Below are positions 59,901-64,000 of a stretch of 64,000 nucleotides of DNA, piece after piece. The DNA comes from Gavia stellata. Lineage: Eukaryota > Chordata > Aves > Gaviiformes > Gaviidae. The notes under the pieces are model-generated. The model made no database searches. It was not told the origin of the DNA and was given only the letters and a program-made list of their open reading frames with translations. The translations under genes were made by a program, and so were the position numbers. Where the stretch lies: the NCBI RefSeq assembly GCF_030936135.1, contig NC_082601.1:44072590-44136589 (forward strand), given 5' to 3'. The stretch's first letter is position 1, and the number at the start of each line of letters is the position of its first letter.

Positions 59901-61950
59901 GTGAGCTTTTTTAAAAGAAAATAAAATCAAAAAGCTAGCGTAAAAGATATATTTATGTTCAGAGTCCACCCCCATTAAACAAATTGTCCCAGGGATCCAA
60001 AAATGCCAATTATCCCCAATCTTCGATCTGATTCAACACAACCACTCAAATGACAGTTTGCCTGGCAACCTTGAGGGAAACATTCTTGTTCCACAGTTAA
60101 AAATATTACAGTCATCTCTTTTATTGCATCAAGAGATTAAAGGAGAAAAACATGCTGTGACACAAACTCCAATAGAGTAACCGAAAGTTAGGCATATTAT
60201 ACTGGATCACCTCAATATAAGCAATCTCAGCACTGGCATCCCGTACTTGCGGGTGCCAGTCCTTAGTTGGTTTTGCCAGATGCTTCCCATCAATCACAAA
60301 CCAAATGAGACGAGGCCAGCCTTCAAAGAAAAAGAAAAGTTACTGTCATTACAGTTCCAAAAAAATATTTCCCACCCCCCAGTATTCAGGGCTAACAACA
60401 GGAGGCAAGCACAAGCTGCAGCATCACCCCCCTGATAGGAAGAAGCAGCACTAAGTACTGTCTTGACAATGAAGGCAGTTCTTCTTCATATGTAAGCTAG
60501 AAGCATGCAAGCAAACTCAAAGACTGTTGTTTAATAGCAACAATGGATATACCAGCTCTTTATCCTATAAAGGAATTTGAGTAGCTTAAAAACATACCTT
60601 TGAACGTAACCACCTCGCCAGTCTGAGCTTTCGGAAGGCCTTTTTGACAGGCATCAGTGGTTAAAGCTAGTGTTACTCCACAGCTGCCCAAAAGAAATCC
60701 AATCTGCTGGCTTCCAGCATCCTAGAGAGAAACCATGTTATAGCAAACTTGCAAATAATGACACTCTTGTACAGTTTACTGTAACTTTTCCTTGTTTAGA
60801 AAATATTAAGTCAATTTATATTACAGGAAAAAACAAACTTCTAACCAATAAGACCTTTTATGGAAGAGAAAAGACTGAAGTCTATGCTCAAAAGGCTTAG
60901 CTTTGCTTAGTGCCAACTAAGTTAGATTTGGCAGTCGATCTGGCAAGCAATGGTAGCAGAGTAGTGTCAAAAGCAACGGTTTTGCATCCCTGTCCAACCC
61001 AACAGGGATGTTTATAAGTTCTGGGGAAACAGAGAGGTGGTTTCATGCTGTTTCTGAGTCCCGAAGAGCAGAACCTGTAGCTTTTCAGCTCTTCCCTAAT
61101 AATCTCAATGTGGGGGGGATTATACCAATATTTCCAGTAACTATGGTGTCTCTACCTGCCTGCGCTTTCATCACTCAGCATGAGAGCTGAAAAGACAGCG
61201 TTTCTGTGTTATATTTTGAGAAATACTTTCACACGTGTTTTCAGAAATAATGAATTAACGTGATTCCTACAGGTATGTATCCTAAAATAGTTAACTTATT
61301 AGCTTCATACTATTTTCCCCCTTCCCTAACTAAATACAAAACACTTTCCAAGCATATAATGTGCACTGAGTAGTTCAGCTGACGCACCATACTGCTTTCA
61401 AAAGTGCAGGCTCTGAGGGATCCCTTATAAGAACTATAGGATTTAGATACCCCTCCCTTTATTTACAAAACCATAAAAATGTCACATGTATTTGCCTACC
61501 TTTCTTGTTAGTGGAACTTCTATTGGGACAGGAATAAGTTCTGCCAGGAGACATCCGTAAAATGCCACCATAAACATAACTGGATCACTATTAGGAAACA
61601 CGAGAGCTACCTACAAAAATACATTAACATAACAAGAAATGTTTTTTGTCGTCGTTTGGCGGGGGAGGGCGGCTTTTTAATTTGTGGGGAAAAAAATCTT
61701 CACAATGATGTTCAGGTTCATATTTAAACTAGGAACAGAAATACTAAGTGTGGTGATAATATACTATTACAAGCCACAGTATTACGAGGCTTTCTTTGGC
61801 TAAAGCTGTTCCTCACTGTCTATTTTATCCACAGAGACCATTTCAAATAGAAGCCTACCCGGTCTCCAGGCTTCAGCAGTGGTTCATTCTTAGTGGTTAG
61901 CTTGTTTAGCAGGGTATACGCTAACTTCAAGCTTCGACTCCACAGCTTGC
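14692..61950 (-). CDS. DIP2A: DIP2A (disco-interacting protein 2 homolog A), C-terminal 30 exons
   Basis: Thirty exons were placed by homology and by GT-AG sites. Their lengths sum to 3614 nt, and every phase joins cleanly to give 1203 residues plus stop, about three quarters of the roughly 1570-residue vertebrate protein. The exons before 61950, including the N-terminal DMAP1-binding region, lie outside the window. DIP2 proteins carry two tandem FAAL-like (fatty acyl-AMP ligase-like) domains. Here domain 1 spans exons 1-15 and domain 2 spans exons 17-30, with a linker in exon 16. Motif relatives are visible in both: A3-like [14 protein letters not shown] and [16 protein letters not shown]7-like TRTGLLGF and ARTGYLGF, A8-like [18 protein letters not shown] and [18 protein letters not shown], and a terminal INSRGEKQR. 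The end IYVAYNM is diagnostic. Family roles proposed are acyl/lipid metabolism and, for DIP2A, neuronal functions and acetyl-CoA synthesis. No frameshift or stop was found. Introns not listed separately are AT-rich unique DNA. Confidence 0.97.
15817..15940 (-). CDS. DIP2A: DIP2A exon (visible exon 29)
   Basis: 124 nt encoding [20 protein letters not shown] and on to IRAHKSIAE, the A8 motif of domain 2. It ends two bases into a Cys codon. Donor GTAAGAAC. Confidence 0.97.
15941..18818 (-). other. DIP2A: DIP2A intron between exons 28 and 29
   Basis: 2.9 kb. It holds a CR1 fragment at 18470-18727. The segment at 17.0-17.8 kb is GC-richer than its surroundings and has open frames on the minus strand, but no family was recognised. 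The rest is unique AT-rich DNA. Confidence 0.6.
18470..18727 (-). mobile_element. CR1 3'-end fragment
   Basis: On the + strand it reads tail repeats (CAGAATCACACAGAG), TAAGGTTGGAAAAGACC, CCCATTAAACCATGTCCCAC, then TCCCTGGGCAGCCTGTTCCA. That is the reverse complement of about 250 bp of CR1 3' region. Sense orientation relative to DIP2A. Confidence 0.92.
18819..18993 (-). CDS. DIP2A: DIP2A exon (visible exon 28)
   Basis: 175 nt encoding [20 protein letters not shown] and on to [12 protein letters not shown], including the A7-like [11 protein letters not shown] of domain 2. The donor GTGAGAG at 18818 is followed 91 bp later by a CR1 fragment. Confidence 0.97.
19665..19739 (-). CDS. DIP2A: DIP2A exon (visible exon 27)
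   Basis: 75 nt, phase 0. It encodes [20 protein letters not shown] and SHLGE, leading into the A6-like region. The acceptor chosen (TATTCAAG at 19740) restores the conserved ILPG. A nearer AG inside CTTCCAG would lose it. Confidence 0.93.
20188..20245 (-). CDS. DIP2A: DIP2A exon (visible exon 26)
   Basis: 58 nt encoding [19 protein letters not shown]. Acceptor TTTTCTCAG, donor GTGAGAG. Confidence 0.96.
20246..22142 (-). other. DIP2A: DIP2A intron between exons 25 and 26
   Basis: 1.9 kb. It contains AT-rich low complexity at 21236-21298 and an antisense CR1 fragment at 21425-21812. Otherwise nothing is recognised. Confidence 0.6.
21425..21812 (+). mobile_element. CR1 fragment, antisense to DIP2A
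   Basis: It starts in the GGGAAGGCTGAGGGAATTGA block typical of CR1 and ends GATCCTGCCCACCCTCACTG then TTTCTGTGATTCTGTGA, the CR1 tail. The interior is diverged and interrupted by an A-rich stretch. Confidence 0.75.
22143..22204 (-). CDS. DIP2A: DIP2A exon (visible exon 25)
   Basis: 62 nt encoding [20 protein letters not shown] plus two bases of an Arg codon. Too short to stand out as an open frame. Acceptor ATTCTTAG, donor GTACAG. Confidence 0.95.
22447..22493. repeat. AT-only low-complexity palindromic tract
   Basis: Alternating runs of T and A (TTTAATTTTTTAAAATTTTT and on) that can fold back on themselves. A simple-sequence feature in a DIP2A intron. Confidence 0.6.
24036..24189 (-). mobile_element. 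CR1 3'-end fragment
   Basis: Reverse complement of a CR1 tail and 3' region (AATCACTAAGGTTGGAAAAG, CCCATTAAACCATGTCCCGC). About 92% identical, in inverted orientation, to the copy at 32688-32818. Confidence 0.92.
25589..25759 (-). CDS. DIP2A: DIP2A exon (visible exon 24)
   Basis: 171 nt, phase 0. It encodes [20 protein letters not shown] and on to VNVAICLQ, including the A5-like [12 protein letters not shown]. Donor GTGAGA. Confidence 0.97.
25760..26951 (-). other. DIP2A: DIP2A intron between exons 23 and 24
   Basis: 1.2 kb with a strongly G/T-rich tract (26520-26650). No mobile element was identified with confidence. Confidence 0.5.
26520..26650 (+). repeat. G/T-rich low-complexity tract
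   Basis: Runs of three to seven G separated by T runs, on the template strand of DIP2A. It may form G-quadruplex-like structure, though several loops are longer than seven bases. Confidence 0.6.
26952..27120 (-). CDS. DIP2A: DIP2A exon (visible exon 23)
   Basis: 169 nt encoding [20 protein letters not shown] and on to [12 protein letters not shown]1 fragment lies about 80 bp upstream of the acceptor (27202-27308). Donor GTGAGTG. Confidence 0.96.
27121..28962 (-). other. DIP2A: DIP2A intron between exons 22 and 23
   Basis: 1.8 kb. A CR1 fragment at 27202-27308 is the only repeat recognised. The rest is AT-rich unique sequence. Confidence 0.55.
27202..27308 (-). mobile_element. CR1 3'-end fragment
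   Basis: CACAGAATCACAGAATCACT then AAGGTTGGAAAAGACCTGAA and CCCACTAAACCATGTCCCAC: the reverse complement of a CR1 3' end. It lies just upstream of a DIP2A acceptor. Confidence 0.92.
28963..29093 (-). CDS. DIP2A: DIP2A exon (visible exon 22)
   Basis: 131 nt encoding [20 protein letters not shown] and on to GFALWCLC. Donor GTATGG. Confidence 0.97.
29603..29712 (-). CDS. DIP2A: DIP2A exon (visible exon 21)
   Basis: 110 nt encoding [20 protein letters not shown] and on to [11 protein letters not shown], the A3 (P-loop) motif of domain 2. Acceptor TTAAATAG, donor GTAGAG. Confidence 0.96.
29946..30057 (-). CDS. DIP2A: DIP2A exon (visible exon 20)
   Basis: 112 nt encoding [20 protein letters not shown] and on to WPTILDT. 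Donor GTACAG. Confidence 0.96.
30376..30497 (-). CDS. DIP2A: DIP2A exon (visible exon 19)
   Basis: 122 nt encoding [20 protein letters not shown] and on to PTVKMIVE. Domain 2 counterpart of exon 2 ([15 protein letters not shown] against [15 protein letters not shown]), which reflects the internal duplication of the family. Confidence 0.97.
31332..31455 (-). CDS. DIP2A: DIP2A exon (visible exon 18)
   Basis: 124 nt encoding [20 protein letters not shown] and on to DHVALVYPP. Acceptor TTTTGTGCAG, donor GTAAG. Confidence 0.96.
32688..32818 (+). mobile_element. CR1 3'-end fragment, antisense to DIP2A
   Basis: GTGTTCAAGGAACGTGTGGA, then GGTTTAATGGGCATGGTGGG, ending in a GTGATTCTGTGATTCTGTGA tail. 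Same subfamily as the minus-strand copies at 18.5, 24.0 and 27.2 kb. Confidence 0.93.
33887..33936. repeat. 17-bp direct repeat, 33-bp period
   Basis: AAATTCCAGATGTGGAA occurs at 33887-33903 and again at 33920-33936, with a partial third copy of its second half (CATGTGGAA) between. Confidence 0.85.
34089..34169 (-). CDS. DIP2A: DIP2A exon (visible exon 17)
   Basis: 81 nt, phase 0. It encodes [20 protein letters not shown] and FLLLNSK, the start of FAAL-like domain 2. Donor GTGAGA. Confidence 0.96.
34307..34416 (-). CDS. DIP2A: DIP2A exon (visible exon 16)
   Basis: 110 nt encoding [20 protein letters not shown] and on to EDNDQARK, the linker between the two FAAL-like domains. Donor GTAAC. 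Confidence 0.96.
34586..34641. repeat. 25-bp imperfect tandem repeat, 31-bp period
   Basis: ATGGTACACTAAAACCCAGT and so on at 34586-34610 recurs at 34617-34641 with three mismatches. Confidence 0.85.
34990..35191 (-). CDS. DIP2A: DIP2A exon (visible exon 15)
   Basis: 202 nt encoding [20 protein letters not shown] and on to LPKPRQKQP. It includes the conserved [18 protein letters not shown] at the end of domain 1. Donor GTGAGT. Confidence 0.97.
35192..36356 (-). other. DIP2A: DIP2A intron between exons 14 and 15
   Basis: 1.2 kb of unique AT-rich sequence. I see nothing else in it. Confidence 0.5.
36357..36471 (-). CDS. DIP2A: DIP2A exon (visible exon 14)
   Basis: 115 nt encoding [20 protein letters not shown] and on to FQWMSRVLQ, the C-terminal subdomain of domain 1. 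Acceptor CGTTTTAG, donor GTAGTC. Confidence 0.97.
37013..38040 (-). mobile_element. CR1 retrotransposon, 3' kilobase, well preserved
   Basis: It starts with the reversed tail TAGAATCATAGAATGGTTTG and extends about 1.03 kb to a 5' truncation near 38040. Homology runs through the end of the reverse-transcriptase region to the 3' UTR. Sense with respect to DIP2A and inside the intron between exons 13 and 14. Confidence 0.92.
37102..38067 (-). pseudogene. CR1 ORF2 C-terminal fragment, open for 321 codons
   Basis: An uninterrupted frame of 321 codons. It carries the reverse-transcriptase signatures [16 protein letters not shown] and FADDTKL (the YXDD-type catalytic box), then the CR1 C-terminal region ([40 protein letters not shown]). 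About the first ten residues come from flanking DNA. It lacks the endonuclease and most of the polymerase, so it cannot be an autonomous element. Confidence 0.88.
38528..38655 (-). CDS. DIP2A: DIP2A exon (visible exon 13)
   Basis: 128 nt encoding [20 protein letters not shown] and on to PMKFVYRG, the A8 hinge-like motif of domain 1. Donor GTGAGT. Confidence 0.97.
38855..38935 (-). CDS. DIP2A: DIP2A exon (visible exon 12)
   Basis: 81 nt, phase 0. It encodes [20 protein letters not shown] and LLGFVGP, the A7-like motif of domain 1. Donor GTAAGTG. Confidence 0.96.
38936..40358 (-). other. DIP2A: DIP2A intron between exons 11 and 12
   Basis: 1.4 kb of unique sequence. An open + strand frame at 39667-39912 shows no recognisable product. 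No repeat was identified. Confidence 0.5.
40359..40495 (-). CDS. DIP2A: DIP2A exon (visible exon 11)
   Basis: 137 nt encoding [20 protein letters not shown] and on to ITKNVFE, containing the A6-like [10 protein letters not shown]. Acceptor CCCTTTAG. The donor is GTTTGT, a non-consensus GT donor. Confidence 0.95.
41587..41614. repeat. 14-bp perfect tandem duplication
   Basis: CATGCATACTATAT repeated twice, head to tail. Confidence 0.85.
41786..42340 (-). mobile_element. CR1 fragment with internal deletion
   Basis: Reversed tail (TAGATTCATAGAATGGTTTG), then the 3' UTR and ORF2 end. At about 42105 the sequence jumps from the [21 protein letters not shown] region directly to the RT segment [17 protein letters not shown], skipping the roughly 0.5 kb present in the 37-kb copy. 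It continues upstream to the RT region at 42340. Confidence 0.9.
43188..43423. repeat. Repeat with 16-bp terminal inverted repeats (possible old DNA transposon remnant)
   Basis: GTCTACACGTACATTC at 43188-43203 matches, inverted and at 14 of 16 bases, GAATGTACATGTGGAC at 43408-43423. TA flanks both ends. That could be a Tc1/mariner-like target site, but related copies share sequence beyond this edge, so the TA may be chance. No transposase frame is seen. Confidence 0.4.
43408..43494. repeat. Perfect 17-bp inverted repeat with 53-bp loop
   Basis: GAATGTACATGTGGACT at 43408-43424 is the exact reverse complement of 43478-43494. The outer part of the loop keeps partial complementarity (GAAGAA against TTCTTTCTTC), so the hairpin is longer than the perfect stem. 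Confidence 0.85.
45601..45785 (-). repeat. Diverged inverted copy of the 43.19-kb repeat
   Basis: Read on the minus strand it runs GAGTCTGCATGTACATTCTA and on to GGCATACAGGAGAGAACATA and CCACCATTTCC. It matches the + strand from 43188 (GTCTACACGTACATTCTAAC and on to TGACATACAAGAGAGTGCAT and CTACCACCATTTC) with roughly two thirds identity over about 185 bp. Both translate to similar chance peptides (SLHVHSNS...ALPC), which is how the match was seen. Confidence 0.6.
48308..48447 (+). mobile_element. CR1 3'-end fragment, antisense to DIP2A
   Basis: GTGTTCAAGGCCAGGTTGGA, then GGTGTCCCTGCCCATGGCAG and TCCCTTCCAACCCAAACCAT, ending TTGATTCTCTGATTCT: a + strand CR1 3' end of the subfamily seen at 41.8 kb. 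Confidence 0.93.
48745..51430 (-). mobile_element. Long CR1 element (about 2.7 kb) with decayed ORF2
   Basis: Reversed 3' end at 48745 (CAGAATGGTTGAGGCTGGAA), then the 3' UTR, the ORF2 end and the RT region ([20 protein letters not shown] in 49474-49833). Further upstream lie the EN-RT connecting parts, including a recognisable frame at 50805-51173 ([42 protein letters not shown]). The frame is broken by stops and frameshifts. It overlaps in sequence with the inverted copy at 57.02-57.73 kb. Confidence 0.92.
51431..51888 (+). mobile_element. CR1 3' fragment, antisense to DIP2A, abutting the long CR1
   Basis: It starts in the ACAAAGCTGGTGACAGGGCT block and passes through the GTCCTATGAGGAGTGGCTAA region, GGTTCAAAGCTGTGCCATTA and CACTGAGAG-like 3' UTR. 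It ends GTAGGTCCCTTCCAACTGAA then ATTGTATTCTATTTTATTCT. A different subfamily from the neighbouring copy and in opposite orientation. The exact junction near 51430 is approximate. Confidence 0.88.
52272..52411 (-). CDS. DIP2A: DIP2A exon (visible exon 10)
   Basis: 140 nt encoding [20 protein letters not shown] and on to DVGQIMPG. Last of the five exons between the inverted CR1 copies. It precedes the 11.8-kb intron. Donor GTAGGAA. Confidence 0.96.
52412..53517 (-). other. DIP2A: DIP2A intron between exons 9 and 10
   Basis: 1.1 kb of unique AT-rich sequence. Nothing was recognised. Confidence 0.5.
53518..53632 (-). CDS. DIP2A: DIP2A exon (visible exon 9)
   Basis: 115 nt encoding [20 protein letters not shown] and on to [11 protein letters not shown], the A5-like region ([14 protein letters not shown]). 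Acceptor CTTTTTAG, donor GTAATTC. Confidence 0.95.
53633..55098 (-). other. DIP2A: DIP2A intron between exons 8 and 9
   Basis: 1.5 kb of unique sequence. Nothing was recognised. Confidence 0.5.
55099..55218 (-). CDS. DIP2A: DIP2A exon (visible exon 8)
   Basis: 120 nt encoding [20 protein letters not shown] and on to [10 protein letters not shown], with split codons at both ends (Ala before, Trp after). Donor GTGAGT. Confidence 0.96.
55684..55777 (-). CDS. DIP2A: DIP2A exon (visible exon 7)
   Basis: 94 nt encoding [20 protein letters not shown] and on to WIQKVCSYK. Acceptor TTTTTCTCAG, donor GTAACC. Confidence 0.96.
56109..56173 (-). CDS. DIP2A: DIP2A exon (visible exon 6)
   Basis: 65 nt encoding [20 protein letters not shown] and T, beginning two bases into an Ala codon. 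First (5'-most) of the five exons lying between the inverted CR1 copies. Donor GTGAGT. Confidence 0.95.
57011..57403 (+). pseudogene. CR1 ORF2 reverse-transcriptase fragment (frameshifted)
   Basis: It encodes [20 protein letters not shown] and on to FADDTKL and ends at [10 protein letters not shown] stop. Homology continues in the next frame (57351-57734, [20 protein letters not shown]), so there is a frameshift in the C-rich run near 57390. The copy at 49.47-49.83 kb carries the same frameshift. Confidence 0.85.
57020..57895 (+). mobile_element. CR1 fragment, antisense to DIP2A, with internal deletion
   Basis: It begins at GATCCTCACAGAGAAGCTGA and runs through RT motifs on the + strand ([30 protein letters not shown]) and the ORF2 end ([29 protein letters not shown]). 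At about 57730 it jumps to the 3' UTR end (GAGCAGTGGAACAAGTTGCC) and stops at CAACCATTCTGAGATTCTG. The first 0.7 kb is about 98% identical to the reverse complement of 49.14-49.86 kb. Confidence 0.93.
59703..59805 (-). CDS. DIP2A: DIP2A exon (visible exon 5)
   Basis: 103 nt encoding [19 protein letters not shown] and on to QACGYSE. It holds the A3 (P-loop) equivalent of domain 1, which lacks the usual lysine of TSGTTGxPK motifs. Donor GTAAGT. Confidence 0.96.
60211..60320 (-). CDS. DIP2A: DIP2A exon (visible exon 4)
   Basis: 110 nt encoding [20 protein letters not shown] and on to SAEIAYIE. Acceptor CTTTGAAG. The donor is GTGATC, the weakest-looking donor of the set. Confidence 0.94.
60598..60721 (-). 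CDS. DIP2A: DIP2A exon (visible exon 3)
   Basis: 124 nt encoding [20 protein letters not shown] and on to GEVVTFK, ending one base into the Gly codon completed by exon 4. Acceptor TCTCTCTAG, donor GTATG. Confidence 0.96.
60722..61499 (-). other. DIP2A: DIP2A intron between exons 2 and 3
   Basis: 0.78 kb of unique sequence. Nothing was recognised. Confidence 0.5.
61500..61610 (-). CDS. DIP2A: DIP2A exon (visible exon 2)
   Basis: 111 nt, phase 0 at both ends. It encodes [19 protein letters not shown] and on to PIEVPLTRK, the A1/A2-like core strand region of domain 1. Acceptor TTTTGTAG, donor GTAGGC. Confidence 0.96.
61859..61950 (-). CDS. DIP2A: DIP2A exon (visible exon 1)
   Basis: 92 nt, starting with two bases of a split Gly codon. 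It encodes [17 protein letters not shown] and on to LLKPGDR, near the start of FAAL-like domain 1. Acceptor TTCTTTAG, donor GTAGGC. The upstream exon is beyond the window. Confidence 0.95.
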
Positions 61951-64000
61951 CTAAAGAAAAAAAGAGACGACACAGAAGTTAAAAACTAGAGACTAAAATG
62001 TTAACATTTAATTGGCAAATCTCAGTGCCTTATATATGCACTAGGGAAGTCGGTTGTATTAGAAGAGGGTGAACAGGCACACGAGCAAGTAATCGGGGAA
62101 AAGCGACCATTGCTGTTGCGAAAGCAATCCCACCTCACAAACCCATTGAGTTCTTCCAGTGTTTCAGCGCATGTGTGCACACACATACACACACGTAGTC
62201 TGGTTGATACAACCTAACTGCATTTCCAAAAGGCACTTCGCGAGCCTCCTTCCTAAGGGCTCTTAGAGAAAGCAAACTGCTTGGGATAAAAAGAAATATC
62301 CTAAACCAGACAAAAAATAAACTGAAATGTAAGAAACAAAGGGTAGGAATAAATGCCACAATATCTGGCTCTGTGAAATGCCAGTTCAGTGCTCAGCAGC
62401 GATCTACACTGCTCTCAATAATTCAGAACAAAAAATTATTCCAAGCTATTAATACAAAGACAACAATCTAACTACTTATTTGACACAATATAAAAACCAA
62501 TTTTTAATTTGCAGCCTCCAAAAAAAAAAAAAAAGCTTTGCTAAAAAAACCCCGATTATAAAAAAAATTGAGCAACAGCAAAACCCTTCCACTATAAATG
62601 GTAAATCAAAGCAAGAACCCCCCCAAAGAAGCATGGCCATGGCCATGGCCTGGCCAACAGCATGCATCTGGAACTCAGCTTTCTAGTACAGCACTTCATC
62701 ATGGACATGATGATTCAATGGACATTCCATCCCTTCAGACCATGTAGCAACCGTCAGTTCTTATGTGTTTGTCAATCTCAAACTTCTTCAGCTCAACAGG
62801 GTTTTTTTCTGTGTAATTTTCAGTTATATAAAAAAAAAGTACACAGGACTCAAGTATATCAAATGTACAGTGCAGCTGGCAGAGCGTCCAAGTACAATTT
62901 AGAGCTTGGCTTCTTTTTAGTTCTTCTTTTCCTTTTTATTTAAACGTAAAACTAAACATGATATTCTAAACAATTCTCAAAGCTCCGCTGCAAAGTAATG
63001 AAACTAATGCAGCTGCTCGGTTACATTTCCTGTAAGCATACTTCATCTGTAAGAATGCAAACAAGAAATTTTAACTTTCTAACATACTACACAATGAAAT
63101 GCTGCAGTTAACTGTCCTGGGGGACACAATTATCTTCCCCAAAAAATGCAATTACTGTAATACTTCTAGTTCATTGATACAGGCAAGTTTCACTTCCCTC
63201 AATAACATCCTTAACATGCTCCTGAAGCACGAGTCTTCTCCATACTGCTATGTGAGAACATGCTCAAATTTAGTATCTGCTCTGGGAATCTGAACAGTGC
63301 ATTGTTACAGGGCATCTTGAGAAACAAGGGTTAAAAGTAAGAAAGAAAAATGTAGAGAAGATACTTTGTAACAACTAAACTTGGTACTTGGACATATTAG
63401 AGATAAAGACTGTCTTCACTAACTCTCTGCTAACTAGCAATAATGATTAGCACAAGGACGAATCGTAGAAAAATAGAAAAGACTGCCAAAATAGTGCCCT
63501 AGAGTTAACTTGTCTCATTATAATCTCATTTTAATACTAAAAAACACACCTCCGAGCTAGAAAAGCCCCAACCCAATTAAGCCCCCTACTCTCTGAGCAT
63601 GTGTGGTGAATTAAAAGAGAACCGTAACTTTAAGATGAAGTAAGAAAAGTATTAACCAAGAGTTAATTAAGGGGTAGAACCAGGAGGCGTAACTAACTTT
63701 GTTAACTGTTTTAAATACCTGTCATGATTTTAACCCGGTGTGCAAGCTTTGTGGAGAAACCCCCTTGCACCCGGTGCCGCAATAAACATGCCTGCTTTAT
63801 AACTCTGTGTGAGTTGTAAAGTTTGTTTCCATGTGTCAGCATTATTCGTCATCTGTTTCTTCCTCCTCTTTTACACCAGACTATTTTTAGTGTTCTTTTA
63901 AGCAAAAACCCCACAACTGTTTGCAATTTACAAATAGCCACTGGTAAAGAACCAATAGCATATACAGTCATTAACTTTCTTTAAAATATTTTTCAAATAC
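61951..64000 (-). other. DIP2A: DIP2A intron upstream of visible exon 1 (partial)
   Basis: At least 2 kb, open at the window edge. It contains a short GGCCAT tandem tract near 62634-62652 and the probable solo LTR at 63602-63838. No further exon was found. Confidence 0.6.
63602..63838 (+). mobile_element. Probable solo LTR of an endogenous retrovirus
   Basis: The 237-bp segment begins TGTGGTGAATT and ends GTGTCA. It has a TTAAATA element near 63710, an AATAAA at 63781-63786 and a following GTGT-rich stretch (CTCTGTGTGAGTTGT), the usual order of U3, R and U5 signals. Flanks are GCATG and GCATT, a possible 5-bp target-site duplication with one mismatch. No gag, pol or env is present. The family is not identified. 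Antisense to DIP2A. Confidence 0.6.

Noticed and set aside
62480-62943. Open frames near a poly-A run in the upstream DIP2A intron
   Set aside because: Short, Lys/Phe-rich AT translation, with no DIP2A homology.

Overview
The window looks like nuclear DNA from a bird. It carries many CR1 non-LTR retrotransposon fragments, whose 3' ends show the typical ATTCTGTGATTCTGTGA-type tail. It also has large introns with GT-AG splice sites and two genes that are neighbours in vertebrates (S100B and DIP2A, together on human 21q22.3). I see no prokaryotic operon, CRISPR array, rRNA or tRNA. The species cannot be named from sequence alone.

Layout. Positions 1-2.3 kb hold GC-rich upstream DNA with no gene I recognise. 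S100B lies on the + strand from about 2.4 to 5.4 kb: a probable non-coding first exon and two coding exons giving 92 residues. From 5.4 to 10.8 kb there is gene-free DNA with one CR1 scrap. A single-exon C2H2 zinc-finger gene lies on the - strand (11265-12323) behind a CpG-island promoter at 12.1-12.6 kb. DIP2A fills the rest on the - strand, from its 3' UTR (about 13.0-14.69 kb) to the window end. Thirty coding exons were placed one by one. Their phases chain without a break and encode the C-terminal 1203 residues: both FAAL-like (adenylate-forming) domains and the stop codon. The N-terminal exons lie beyond 64 kb.

Mobile DNA sits mainly in DIP2A introns: at least eleven CR1 pieces in both orientations, one probable solo endogenous-retrovirus LTR (63.60-63.84 kb) and a diverged palindromic repeat family at 43.2-45.8 kb. 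The 11.8-kb intron (40496-52271) is the main insertion site. The most interesting structure is a pair of about 98% identical CR1 copies in opposite orientation (about 49.14-49.86 kb and 57.02-57.73 kb). They flank five DIP2A exons whose total length (534 nt) is a multiple of three, so they could promote circular RNA formation or in-frame skipping.

The three genes have no obvious joint pathway: S100B is a Ca/Zn-binding signalling protein, the zinc-finger protein is probably a DNA-binding regulator, and DIP2A is a large adenylate-forming-domain protein. Their adjacency is ordinary synteny, except that I do not know the zinc-finger gene from the mammalian S100B-DIP2A interval. I found no clearly new biological system. 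The findings are about repeat architecture and the zinc-finger gene.
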